This document shows positions 17,388 through 24,734 of a DNA stretch of 64,000 bases, in pieces (within the stretch, counting starts at the first letter, position 1; every line of letters starts with the position of its first letter). The stretch spans positions 1 through 64,000 of the forward strand of contig JALOBN010000007.1 in the NCBI GenBank assembly GCA_023228245.1. Direction: 5' to 3'. The DNA is from Candidatus Pacearchaeota archaeon (GTDB lineage: Archaea; Nanoarchaeota; Nanoarchaeia; Pacearchaeales; GW2011-AR1). A model generated the notes under the pieces. That model ran no database searches and had not been told where the DNA came from. It was given only the letters and a program-made list of their open reading frames with translations. Made by a program: the position numbers and the translations under genes.

Positions 17388-17609
17388 TCATATATAGTTA
17401 ATTTTGCCACCGTCGATAAATCGATGGATGAAACAATTTGGACCTCCGATGCGATGGCCAAGGTAATGGGCTAATTCATGGAACAGCCATCGCAACATCA
17501 AACGAGATTTGTCCCTTCTGATATAGATTATGTCTATCCCGGGATGATAAGCGGCATCATTAGATGAACGTATCCATTGCGGTAATCGGTCGACAACAAT
17601 TATTTTCAT
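17388..17609 (-). CDS. Mini zinc-metallopeptidase-like protein (HExxH)
   Basis: A 73-residue protein with LFHELAHYLGHRIGG at residues 42-56, an HExxH zinc site followed by another His four residues later. The rest is short: an N-terminal beta-like MKIIVVDRLP, a basic middle, and a CFIHRFIDGG end. The ATG overlaps the stop of the upstream gene (ATGA). Such mini-zincins are found in phages without known function. Whether it is a protease or just a metal-binding protein is not clear. Confidence 0.7.
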   Translation of the reverse strand: MKIIVVDRLPQWIRSSNDAAYHPGIDIIYIRRDKSRLMLRWLFHELAHYLGHRIGGPNCFIHRFIDGGKINYI

Positions 17610-18196
17610 GTCTTAATCTCTGGCAGTTTATTCCATCGCCGGTATTCCAGGTCAAAATCTCCCCGGTCTGCCGCCGGCAGTTTCACGTACCGGTCGAACA
17701 ACCGCTGTCCCTGGTTTCGGTATTCCACCGGCTCATCCCCTTTTTTGGCGAGCCTGCGCGCGCGGAGTTCCTCCCGGAGGTCCTGCGATGCATTGGCCCG
17801 CGCAAGCGCCAGCAGCTCGTCCACGTTGTCCGGCGCCACGTAGGGTTCGACGATCAGGAGCTTGGAGTACGGTATTTTTCCGAGTATCTGGAAATCGATC
17901 TTGTAAGTCAGGACGAACGTCTCATGCAGGCTGATGAATCCGTAGGCGGACGTCTTTCTGAACGCGATATCCGGGTCGGCGCAGAACTCGGGGAAACTCC
18001 CATATCCCAGCGCCTCGTAGATCTGCTGGTCGCGGATGTCCTTGAGGATCGCCCCGAGCGCGAACGCGTCCCGGTTCCTGCTCGAGACCAGGTCCTTCAA
18101 TTTTTCAAAGAGCTCGTGGCCGCGCCGGGCCTTCTCCTCGGCCGTCTCGGGTTCTACTTCGTGACAGCCGGATGCCTTTACCTCTTCCTGATCCAC
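17606..18196 (-). CDS. Hypothetical helical protein between HNH and mini-zincin genes
   Basis: A 196-residue helical protein; the GTG start at 18196 lies inside the end of the HNH gene (VDQEEVKASGCHEVEPE), and the longer frame upstream is a shadow. The core (AILKDIRDQQIYEALGYGSF, PEFCADPDIAFRKTSAYGFI) looks like small helical DNA-associated phage proteins that sense or bind plasmid or phage DNA, but I cannot name the family. It is translationally coupled to both neighbours. Confidence 0.65.
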   Translation of the reverse strand: MDQEEVKASGCHEVEPETAEEKARRGHELFEKLKDLVSSRNRDAFALGAILKDIRDQQIYEALGYGSFPEFCADPDIAFRKTSAYGFISLHETFVLTYKIDFQILGKIPYSKLLIVEPYVAPDNVDELLALARANASQDLREELRARRLAKKGDEPVEYRNQGQRLFDRYVKLPAADRGDFDLEYRRWNKLPEIKT

Positions 18197-18456
18197 CGTC
18201 CCCTCTCCCGGCAATATCCAAGGCCGTATTTTTCGATGAACGTCAAAACGCCAAGCATGCCCGCCTCGATGTGGTGCCAACGGCACAACGGCATCAGGTT
18301 TTCACGCGTGTCGTCTCCCCCGGCCCCCCTGGTCTTGACGTGGTGGGGGTCAACCGGGCCCGCGCAGTCGCGGTTGTTCACGGCGCATCCCTGCGCCTTG
18401 ACCTCCGCCCGGAGGGTATCGTCCCGGATACGCGCCGGCTTCGGATATGAACACAT
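18178..18456 (-). CDS. HNH endonuclease
   Basis: A 92-residue protein with the core CAGPVDPHHVKTRGAGGDDTRENLMPLCRWHHIEAG: the HH pair, the N of ENLMPLC and the final HH form the HNH beta-beta-alpha-metal site, with two Cys pairs for structural zinc. HNH nucleases next to terminase genes help cut DNA during packaging in cos phages. I chose ATG 18456; a GTG at 18507 would place the N-terminus inside a strong terminator. The start has a weak ribosome binding site (GGTAG). It is the first gene after the terminator pair at 18474-18560. Confidence 0.85.
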   Translation of the reverse strand: MCSYPKPARIRDDTLRAEVKAQGCAVNNRDCAGPVDPHHVKTRGAGGDDTRENLMPLCRWHHIEAGMLGVLTFIEKYGLGYCRERGRWIRKR

Positions 18457-18473
18457 GACTACCAGCCCGGGGT

Positions 18474-18505
18474 AAAAAAAAGGACCGCTCGTTTCCGAGC
18501 GGTCC
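18474..18505 (-). terminator. Strong intrinsic terminator (T2) before the late genes
   Basis: A perfect 10-bp stem GGACCGCTCG/CGAGCGGTCC with a 4-base loop followed on the minus strand by eight T residues. Only 18 bases separate it from the HNH start, leaving no room for another promoter, so late transcription must read through it. Confidence 0.9.
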
Positions 18506-18535
18506 ACACCGCTGTATCTCGTTTTGTGTTGGTCA

Positions 18536-18560
18536 TAAAAATGGGCCGGTGCACCGGCCC
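18536..18560 (-). terminator. Intrinsic terminator (T1) in the late leader
   Basis: The 18-bp perfect palindrome GGGCCGGTGCACCGGCCC is followed on the minus strand by ATTTTTATG. It precedes T2 by about 30 bases. Confidence 0.8.
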
Positions 18561-18660
18561 CCGTCCCATCTTGCCCCGTCCCTGCCCTTAACCTTTCATT
18601 CCGTGACCTTGGCGGTCGTTGTTGGAGTGGGCTTTACATGCCACACCTCAGTCTACCCGA

Positions 18661-18689
18661 ATGATACAACTTCGAGGGGCCTAAGTCAA
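18661..18689 (-). promoter_or_regulatory. Candidate late promoter, leftward
   Basis: Minus strand TTGACT, 17-bp spacer, TATCAT. Transcription would start near 18654 and give a leader of about 200 nt containing both T1 and T2 before the HNH gene. This is the layout of lambda pR', where an antiterminator is needed to express late genes. Confidence 0.75.
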
Positions 18690-18703
18690 TACTTTTTTCA
18701 CAC

Positions 18704-18726
18704 TACTGTGCATTTTTTTCACAGTA
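18704..18726. promoter_or_regulatory. Palindrome upstream of the late promoter
   Basis: TACTGTG and CACAGTA separated by nine bases, starting 15 bases upstream of the -35 box. Position fits an activator or regulator site. The RHH-like protein gene lies immediately upstream (18747-19151) and is a natural candidate for binding here. Confidence 0.55.
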
Positions 18727-18746
18727 AGGGGGCCGTCCGGGGTATT

Positions 18747-19151
18747 TTACCCCCTTTTGGCCGCCGCATCGTCGTAGGCCCTCAGCCCTTCGGCGACGAT
18801 GGCCTCCATGACGGCGTCGAACGTCATCCCACGCTCGTCCATGATCTTGGCTATCCGCTCTCGATGGTCGATACGGATCTTGAATGTGGTTGTCTTTTTA
18901 GCCACCGGCTTGTTCTTTTCCTCAAAAAGATCGGCAATCCCATCCATAGTTGCCTCCTCGTAAAAAACTGGTGATTTCGGCAACGGCGGCCTGATCCTCG
19001 GCCGCGCCCCTCCGCCCCGATATTCCGGGCACCCACTACACACGTCGGGGTTCCGTTCCTGGTACGTTTTACATGCGCGACGGGTGATTCGCGCGTTGAA
19101 CCTGCACCTGATCACGGCGTTCTCGGCCAGCCAGTCATCAACTTGTCCCAA
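18747..19151 (-). CDS. Cys-rich domain plus ribbon-helix-helix regulator
   Basis: A 134-residue frame with two parts. Residues 1-68 are Cys-rich (IRCRFNARITRRACKTYQE, DVCSGCPEY), likely metal-binding. Residues 69-134 look like a ribbon-helix-helix DNA-binding domain: strand TTTFKIRID, helix RERIAKIMDERG, helix FDAVMEAIVAEGLRAYDD. An internal ATG at 18947 (MDGIADLFEEKN) has a strong GAGGAGG six bases upstream, so the RHH part may also be made alone. It ends next to the late promoter and its palindrome, suggesting a role in late control; this is an inference. Confidence 0.7.
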   Translation of the reverse strand: MGQVDDWLAENAVIRCRFNARITRRACKTYQERNPDVCSGCPEYRGGGARPRIRPPLPKSPVFYEEATMDGIADLFEEKNKPVAKKTTTFKIRIDHRERIAKIMDERGMTFDAVMEAIVAEGLRAYDDAAAKRG

Positions 19152-19152
19152 T

Positions 19153-20484
19153 TCATACTACCTCAGAAAATAGATTTGACGCCTTCCCCTTCCGCTTCTC
19201 CGATCTCTCGGCGTACTTCGGATTCAGTTCTATCCCGATATACTTTCGGCCCAGCTTTTCGCATACCACGCCGACGGTAGCCATGCCGGAGAAGGGGTCA
19301 AGTACTACCGCCCGTTCCCTATCCTCGTGTCCGCACTTACAGGTGGGCCGCCAGCCGATGGTTTTGGATTCTGAAAACGCTTGGCCACCACCCTTCGAGT
19401 AATCGTCCATGCCCGATGACTTTACCGTATATCTACCGGGCCTATAATTAGGGTCGTCCGGTGGTAATTCGTGCCGCATGATTCTTTTCGATTCCACAAC
19501 CCTCTCCCACCCCGCGCCGCATTCCGGGCAGACACCATGCTCTGATGTCCCGGCCTTGATACAGGGGACGACAAGGGCCTCGGGGAACATCGCAAAATGG
19601 GGCTCGGACGATGGTTGCGTAGCGATAGTCCAGACGGAACGGAGATTGCGGCCGGACAGATCCCCAACCCCGCGCTTTTGGCCGATATTGGTGGTGGAGG
19701 ATGCTTTGCTTAATGGATCCACAAGTTCTTTATGTAGTCCGCCGATCCGATCCTTTTTCTCAATCATTTTCCGAATATCGGAAGGGCCGCTCTCGCACGC
19801 TTCCTTCACCGCCTCCGCATCATAAAAATACCTCGCACTCTTTGTCAGTAGGAATAGGTACTCATGGCTTTTCGTCGGTCGGTCGGTTACACTTTCGGGC
19901 ATGGGGTTCGGTTTGTGCCAGATAATATCAGACCGGAGATACCACCCGTCGGCCTGTAGTGCGAAGGCCACGCGCCACGGGATGCCGCAGAGGTCTTTGG
20001 GCTTGAGGCCATTCGGCACAATCGCCTTTGGCATATTCTCGCAACCGAGATTAGTGTCCTGCTTTCCGCCGTAGCCGAAGCCGCGCCCTCCACCCGCGAA
20101 ACTATCCCCCAAATTCAGCCACAGCGTCCCATCATCCCGCAGTACCCTCTTGACCTGGCTAAATATCTGTACCGCGTGTTGGACGTACAACTCAGGCGTT
20201 GGTTCAAGGCCATGACAACCGATCCACGTTTTCTTGTCGAGCGAGAATACGCCCGAGCCCCGCTCTGCGGCGCGCCATCGCATGCGGAACAACCAGCGAT
20301 CTTTGTTTTTCTTCGGGGGACAAAAAGCGTCCAGGGCAGTGCCGCCCCATTGGTCCCATACCGTCTGTATGAACCAATGCCCGTAGCTTCTCAGTCCCCA
20401 GTACGGCGGGCTCGTCACCACGCAATGAACGGATTTCTTCGGCAGTGTCGGTAGGATGTCTCGGCAGTCACCGTGTAGTATCAT
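19153..20484 (-). CDS. DNA methyltransferase, beta class (probably N4-cytosine)
   Basis: A 443-residue amino-methyltransferase. The catalytic motif IV is TSPPYWGLRSYG near residue 29; TSPPY is typical of N4-cytosine enzymes, though some N6-adenine enzymes share it. Motif I comes late, as in the beta class: VVLDPFSGMATVGVVCEKLGRKYIGIELNP near 390. A zinc finger insert (CPECGAGWERV ... CKCGHED) lies at about residues 320-375. It probably modifies phage DNA against restriction. No cognate nuclease is nearby. ATG overlaps the stop of the upstream gene. Confidence 0.88.
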   Translation of the reverse strand: MILHGDCRDILPTLPKKSVHCVVTSPPYWGLRSYGHWFIQTVWDQWGGTALDAFCPPKKNKDRWLFRMRWRAAERGSGVFSLDKKTWIGCHGLEPTPELYVQHAVQIFSQVKRVLRDDGTLWLNLGDSFAGGGRGFGYGGKQDTNLGCENMPKAIVPNGLKPKDLCGIPWRVAFALQADGWYLRSDIIWHKPNPMPESVTDRPTKSHEYLFLLTKSARYFYDAEAVKEACESGPSDIRKMIEKKDRIGGLHKELVDPLSKASSTTNIGQKRGVGDLSGRNLRSVWTIATQPSSEPHFAMFPEALVVPCIKAGTSEHGVCPECGAGWERVVESKRIMRHELPPDDPNYRPGRYTVKSSGMDDYSKGGGQAFSESKTIGWRPTCKCGHEDRERAVVLDPFSGMATVGVVCEKLGRKYIGIELNPKYAERSEKRKGKASNLFSEVV

Positions 20485-20975
20485 TCCGCCTCCCGCTTCT
20501 CCTCATACAGCCCGCCCTTGAGAAACCCGGCCGCCGCCTTGACCGCCGCCTGCTGGTAACACCGCATGACCCTGTCGTTCGGCAACCCGGTTTGTATGGC
20601 CACGGATTGCCGGTCGACCCCTCCCGCGTTGGCCGGGTGCATCATGCGTATCAGCCGCTCCCCCGTCGTGTTGATGCGCGAGAGGACGCCGTTGACCTTG
20701 CCGATATACGCGAGCTTCTCCTCCCTGGTTATTGGTCCGGCGCCGGCCTGCTCGCCGGTCAGGCACGGGATCGACGCCACGCTGCTCTCGTACCCGCGGT
20801 AAAGCCGCATGACCCGGGTGACGACCGCCAGCGGGTCGTGCATCTCCTCCCGCTTAAGGACTTCAAGGGTTACTGTCCCGCGAACAAGTTTGGCGCCGCA
20901 ACTATCGAAGACTACCCTTGTCCCCCTTCGCTTTCTTTCCAGCCGCCGGCGCGCCAGGGCCTTGCGTAGATCCAT
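20481..20975 (-). CDS. Hypothetical protein, candidate late regulator
   Basis: A 164-residue basic protein (MDLRKALARRRLERKRRGTR). The C-terminal third, VDRQSVAIQTGLPNDRVMRCYQQAAVKAA, could form a helix-turn-helix. It is not a family I recognise. ATG 20975 has TGGAGG upstream and overlaps the RuvC-like gene. Lying shortly upstream of the late promoter and terminators, it is a candidate for the antiterminator the layout calls for; the evidence is positional only. Confidence 0.6.
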   Translation of the reverse strand: MDLRKALARRRLERKRRGTRVVFDSCGAKLVRGTVTLEVLKREEMHDPLAVVTRVMRLYRGYESSVASIPCLTGEQAGAGPITREEKLAYIGKVNGVLSRINTTGERLIRMMHPANAGGVDRQSVAIQTGLPNDRVMRCYQQAAVKAAAGFLKGGLYEEKREAE

Positions 20976-21432
20976 GGATTCCTCCATACCTGATAAAGTA
21001 ATCGCCGAGATTTATGGCGTCGGCCTCGTCCTCGGTAACGTCCCGCCGTGCGATCTCCCGCGCCACGAGGATAGATAACCGCTTTCTGTCCACCCGCTTA
21101 GTTTTATGGCCCACTCGGAGTTGCCGCGCCTGCCAGGCGCTCGCCGCGATCTTGAATACCTCAGCGCCGGGGTTCCTGATCTGCGCCAGCACCGCGCAGG
21201 TGGTAGCGACCTCCGTCAGCCGCATGGCCGTCGCAACGTTCATCTTGAGATAAACGCTTTCGATCACGACCGTGGAGAACCGGCCTTCCCGGTAGAGCAG
21301 CTCACCAAACCGATTCGTATCTCTTGCCGACCCGGATTTCACGTACCGGCAGCCCTCAAATATCGCCCATCCTATCGCCCTGGTCGACGGGTCCACCGCC
21401 AGTATCCGTTCTTTTCTGATCAGGTCATCCAT
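20902..21432 (-). CDS. RuvC-like Holliday junction resolvase
   Basis: A 176-residue RNase H-fold nuclease. The first acidic residue is in ILAVDPSTRAIGWAIFEG (residues 10-27), the second in FSTVVIESVYLKMN near 60, and the last pair in VTEDEADAINLGDYFIR near 140. These match the spacing of RuvC-type resolvases used by phages to process branched DNA before packaging. The basic, Pro/Gly-rich tail is phage-specific. It overlaps genes on both sides. Confidence 0.85.
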   Translation of the reverse strand: MDDLIRKERILAVDPSTRAIGWAIFEGCRYVKSGSARDTNRFGELLYREGRFSTVVIESVYLKMNVATAMRLTEVATTCAVLAQIRNPGAEVFKIAASAWQARQLRVGHKTKRVDRKRLSILVAREIARRDVTEDEADAINLGDYFIRYGGIHGSTQGPGAPAAGKKAKGDKGSLR

Positions 21433-21706
21433 CCGTTCCCGCCCGTTTTCGTATGTACCTCATTATCTTCTTTCGCGCCTGCCAGATGAGGCGCTGGGCT
21501 TCCTCGCTCGAGACCCTCATCGCCTCCCCGATAGCCCAGGGATCGAACCCCTCGATGTAGTACCGGTGCGCCAGCCGGGCAACCGGTTCTACCGTTGATT
21601 CCGCATCGAGATACAGCGCCAGCCTCTCGGCAGCGATGATCTTTCGTTCCGGGTTATCCTCCGAGGGAAAACACTCAACGTCACAGGTAATTACGTTATC
21701 AGGCAT
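21425..21706 (-). CDS. Sigma-70 region 4-like HTH protein
   Basis: A 93-residue protein whose second half, HRYYIEGFDPWAIGEAMRVSSEEAQRLIWQARKKIMRYIRKR, reads as a sigma region 4-type helix-turn-helix. The start at 21706 has GAAGGAGG upstream. Small sigma-like phage proteins (such as ArpU or RinA-type regulators) control late genes; its place a few genes before the late promoter fits this, but no family is confirmed. Confidence 0.65.
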   Translation of the reverse strand: MPDNVITCDVECFPSEDNPERKIIAAERLALYLDAESTVEPVARLAHRYYIEGFDPWAIGEAMRVSSEEAQRLIWQARKKIMRYIRKRAGTDG

Positions 21707-21740
21707 TCCTGCCTCCTTCACCCATTCCTGGGCCTACGCT

Positions 21741-23084
21741 TTAGCACCCGTAGGGACGCGATTCATCGCGTCCGTCTCTCTCCACCTCCATTATTGCCCG
21801 TCCGAAGATTTCGGGGATTTGGGGGACAACGGCGTTTCCGAGGGCTTTAAGTCGGTGTGTTCGACCCGCTGATGTTTTATTCTTTTGTTTCTGAACGGAA
21901 ACGGAGACGTCCCTTTTCGTCTCGGGTTCGCCGGATATTCCGTGAGTTCTGTGTACCCTATCGGATACCCCATCATCCACTCGACAAAGGCGGGCTGCAA
22001 CTTGAGGCCACGGCTCGTCCCACGATTCACTTTGATCTTTCCGCTTATTGCCGACAGCGTGTTCTGTATCCCGTACATCGGTGCGTCCGGGCCTCTCTGT
22101 GTTTCGCCTTTCCAGTCCCGGCCCTTGGGCGTCGGCAACATGGTAGTCGATTCCCTCAAAAAATCCGACCCACTTTCCACAGTCCGGGCAGTACCCTCTT
22201 TCCCATTCCCAACTTGTGTCCGGATACCACCCGTCACAATGGGGGCAGTATTGATAGCCGTCTGGATGTTCTGTCCCCCCTCCCCGTGTTCCCCCGCCCC
22301 CGTGTGGCAGTTCCCGTGAGGGGTCGGTAACATATTGATCGCCAGACCGAGCGGAGGGGTCGATACGAGGCCCGCCTTGTGCCGACGAGTCCACGATTCC
22401 TCCGTTTCGTTCGTCATCTTCGATGGGCGCGGCGTGGGGAGCATCGACAGGCTCTTCATTACATCGTGTAGTTGTGCCCCGTGGCTCACGCCCTGCTTGC
22501 TCACTCTCTTGAACCCCGACGGGGTCCGCATCGCCTCCACCGCCCCACCCGACACGTCCTTCGTCGATGGCGTGGGAAGCATCCGATTCTGGATGCGTAA
22601 ATCCATGCTCGGAGTTTTGAGCAATAATCCACACCCTGTCTCGTCTGTGCGGGGCATTGACGGCACAAGCCGGTATAACAAACGTCCCGACTTCGTAGCC
22701 GATACCCTCCAGGTCAGATATACTTTGGTCGAGGCCCATATTGATGAAGCCAGCAACATTCTCGCCAATGACCCAACGAGGCCGGAGCTCGTCAATGACA
22801 CGGAACATTTCCGGCCAGAGGTGACGGTCATCTTCCGTGCCCCGGCGCTTCCCGGCAACGGAGAACGGCTGACAGGGGAACCCCCCACAGATAAGGTCAA
22901 CTGGTTCGAGGTTGTGTTTCCCGACTTCTTTGACATCCCTATACCTTTTTACATTCGGCCAATGTTTGGCGAGAACCTTGTTGCAGAAATCGTCGATTTC
23001 AACCTGCCACTTGACCGTCATACCAGCACGTTCAAGGCCGAGGTCAAAGCCACCGATGCCGGAAAAGAGTGAACCCGCTTTCAC
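21741..23084 (-). CDS. dcm: C5-cytosine DNA methyltransferase
   Basis: A 447-residue enzyme. Motif I is GSLFSGIGGFDLGLERAG (residues 4-21), the catalytic PC motif is GGFPCQPFSVAGKRRG (68-83), motif VI is WVIGENVAGF, motif VIII is NAPHRRDRVWI, and motifs IX-X are RLKALGNAVVPQIPEIFGRAI near the end. The variable target-recognition region (about 165-400) carries a CPHC/CPDC zinc site and DAPHAAPIEDDERN-like low-complexity text. It overlaps the ATPase gene stop and starts at GTG. A second long frame lies within the target-recognition region. Confidence 0.92.
   Translation of the reverse strand: MKAGSLFSGIGGFDLGLERAGMTVKWQVEIDDFCNKVLAKHWPNVKRYRDVKEVGKHNLEPVDLICGGFPCQPFSVAGKRRGTEDDRHLWPEMFRVIDELRPRWVIGENVAGFINMGLDQSISDLEGIGYEVGTFVIPACAVNAPHRRDRVWIIAQNSEHGFTHPESDASHAIDEGRVGWGGGGDADPVGVQESEQAGREPRGTTTRCNEEPVDAPHAAPIEDDERNGGIVDSSAQGGPRIDPSARSGDQYVTDPSRELPHGGGGTRGGGTEHPDGYQYCPHCDGWYPDTSWEWERGYCPDCGKWVGFFEGIDYHVADAQGPGLERRNTERPGRTDVRDTEHAVGNKRKDQSESWDEPWPQVAARLCRVDDGVSDRVHRTHGISGEPETKRDVSVSVQKQKNKTSAGRTHRLKALGNAVVPQIPEIFGRAIMEVERDGRDESRPYGC
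21791..22936 (-). CDS. Overlapping second-frame ORF inside dcm, with LPTP repeats
   Basis: A 381-codon open frame on the same strand as dcm, shifted by one base. Residues 69-333 do not look random: KVYLTWRVSATKSGRLLYRL, VPSMPRTDETGCG, four MLPTP motifs (119, 165, 202, 266) and FVEWMMGYPIGYTELTE. I associate this pattern with phage proteins that accompany or extend C5-methyltransferases. Either two proteins share this DNA, or one frame is a relic kept by constraint on the other. The true start is unknown; the first 68 residues merely shadow conserved dcm motifs. Confidence 0.5.
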   Translation of the reverse strand: MSKKSGNTTSNQLTLSVGGSPVSRSPLPGSAGARKMTVTSGRKCSVSLTSSGLVGSLARMLLASSIWASTKVYLTWRVSATKSGRLLYRLVPSMPRTDETGCGLLLKTPSMDLRIQNRMLPTPSTKDVSGGAVEAMRTPSGFKRVSKQGVSHGAQLHDVMKSLSMLPTPRPSKMTNETEESWTRRHKAGLVSTPPLGLAINMLPTPHGNCHTGAGEHGEGGQNIQTAINTAPIVTGGIRTQVGNGKEGTARTVESGSDFLRESTTMLPTPKGRDWKGETQRGPDAPMYGIQNTLSAISGKIKVNRGTSRGLKLQPAFVEWMMGYPIGYTELTEYPANPRRKGTSPFPFRNKRIKHQRVEHTDLKPSETPLSPKSPKSSDGQ

Positions 23085-24466
23085 GTTTTAATCAGTTCTC
23101 CCTGCACCGGCTCGTCCCCTGGCTCGCGCGGCGCTTCCGGCGCGGGCCCGGCCTCCGGCGCTGGACCAAGATCGGGCGGTAATGGATCCCCTGGTCCTTT
23201 CGGCTCCGAGCACGGCTCCACGGCCGGCGTCGGCTCTGCCGGAGGAGCAACGGCCGCCCCCGTGAACTTCGACTCGTCAAAGTCGTCGGAGTCGTCTTTG
23301 ATCCCCTCGGCGGCCCGCTTCTGCTCCCGCAATAGGTATTCCTGTTCTCGGACCTTGTCTACAACGTCAAGATTGGGATCGGCGCGGAACGCAGCACAAA
23401 CATCCTTGATGCAGAACTCGAGCAACTCGACCCCGTCCCGTAGATCTTCGATATGCATATCCTTGATAACCGCTCCCGTCCCACTCCCAAAAACTGCCTC
23501 GAGAAGATTTACGCGAAAGGCTTTCTCTTTACTCCCGACGTTGCCTGCGAGTTGTTCCTTTATCAGCGCGGTTTCAATCATCTCAAGCAGTTTTTCCTTT
23601 TTGTGTTTACGCTGGAAGTCGGTTTCCCCGGACGTCACAAAATTACGATATGTCTCCGACTCCGGGACCTTAATGCCGGGGCCACCAAGGTTTAGAGCGT
23701 TCCAATGCGCAGCAAAATCCTCAAATGTCGGGTTGATGAAGACCATCCCGTCCGTCATATCCGAACGATCCTTGAGCACCACGCAACCGACCTCGAGCTT
23801 TTTGTCCTTGGTCTTATATTTCTTCCCCTCTGTTTTTACTTGTTTGAACATCTCTAAGCAAAGGCTTGGCTCATAATCGACGCCCTTTCTGGCCTTCATC
23901 TTCGTGTTTATTTTCACGAATGATGCCTTTCCGGTTTCCTCGTTGATTTCCCTTTCCCAGACGTCTGCCGACCGACCACAAACGATGATGTGGATCTGGG
24001 CGAAGGTAAGCTTTTTGTAGAACTCACTGAGAAGTCCGTCAAGTTCTGGATATTCAAGCGGCTCCATCCTCTTCCTTTTGGCCGACTCTGGCTTGCCCTG
24101 GTTTTTCGCCTTCAAGAAGCCTTCCACCATATCTTCCCAGACGTGCGTGAAACTATCGATGATGATTACGAGACATCCCTCGGCAATGGCAAGATCAATC
24201 GTCTCCATCATGTCGTTGTATGACCGTGACCGGACGCGCTTAAGGGTATAGCCGGCCGCTTTGAACTTCGGAACCAGAAAGTCGCTCCCTACCTCCGTAT
24301 CGAAAAACGCCGCTGTCCCTTTCCTCCCCGTTTTCTTCCGCTCCAGGTCAAGCAGTCCGATAGCGAATAGTCCGGCGGTAAACGTCTTACCCGTTCCCCC
24401 TTCACCGTACATGCCTATACTGGCATGAGATACCTCGTTTGATGCATCTACCAATTTAACCGTCAT
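23081..24466 (-). CDS. RecA-like AAA ATPase (Sak4/AAA_24 type)
   Basis: A 461-residue protein. Walker A GEGGTGKT lies at residues 21-28 (IGMYGEGGTGKTFTAGLF), Walker B in CLVIIIDSFTHVWEDM near 100. The rest of the core (KLTFAQIHIIVCGRSADVWERE) fits the phage RecA-like single-strand annealing/recombination ATPase group. The last 70 residues are Pro/Ala/Glu-rich and probably disordered. It is preceded by GGGAGGATAGGGAG and lies two genes from the replicative helicase, fitting a role in recombination-dependent replication. Confidence 0.85.
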   Translation of the reverse strand: MTVKLVDASNEVSHASIGMYGEGGTGKTFTAGLFAIGLLDLERKKTGRKGTAAFFDTEVGSDFLVPKFKAAGYTLKRVRSRSYNDMMETIDLAIAEGCLVIIIDSFTHVWEDMVEGFLKAKNQGKPESAKRKRMEPLEYPELDGLLSEFYKKLTFAQIHIIVCGRSADVWEREINEETGKASFVKINTKMKARKGVDYEPSLCLEMFKQVKTEGKKYKTKDKKLEVGCVVLKDRSDMTDGMVFINPTFEDFAAHWNALNLGGPGIKVPESETYRNFVTSGETDFQRKHKKEKLLEMIETALIKEQLAGNVGSKEKAFRVNLLEAVFGSGTGAVIKDMHIEDLRDGVELLEFCIKDVCAAFRADPNLDVVDKVREQEYLLREQKRAAEGIKDDSDDFDESKFTGAAVAPPAEPTPAVEPCSEPKGPGDPLPPDLGPAPEAGPAPEAPREPGDEPVQGELIKT

Positions 24467-24530
24467 CTCCCTATCCTCCCCATCTCGCCCGTTCCCGTTC
24501 TCGATGGTTGTAAAAACCAGCGGTCCCCCG

Positions 24531-24734
24531 CTATTCGTTAAACTCCGCTATCACCTCGTTATACGACGGGATTTCGACCTTATCGAAAGCCTCATCTCCG
24601 TATGCCATTGAACTCCCCACAGCCTCACGTTGCATGTTCTCCGCGGTCATCGCGGCTATCTTCCGGTTAGCCTCGGTGCATTTTACGATGATGAGCGCGT
24701 GTGCCCGCAACGCAGCGATGATATTGTTTGTCAT
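24531..24734 (-). CDS. Hypothetical small helical protein
   Basis: A 67-residue protein (MTNNIIAALRAHALIIVKCTEANRKIAA) whose ATG overlaps the helicase stop (TAATG). It sits between the helicase and the recombination ATPase genes in a coupled operon; family not recognised. A helicase partner is possible but not shown. Confidence 0.65.
   Translation of the reverse strand: MTNNIIAALRAHALIIVKCTEANRKIAAMTAENMQREAVGSSMAYGDEAFDKVEIPSYNEVIAEFNE

Noticed and set aside
17276..17461. 61-codon minus-strand frame through a dispersed repeat
   Set aside because: Overlaps the mini-zincin in another frame and is mostly repeat-encoded; no start signal.
21857..23072. Plus-strand frames opposite dcm
   Set aside because: Antisense shadows with frequent Pro/Arg/Ser runs; none has a start context or recognisable motif.
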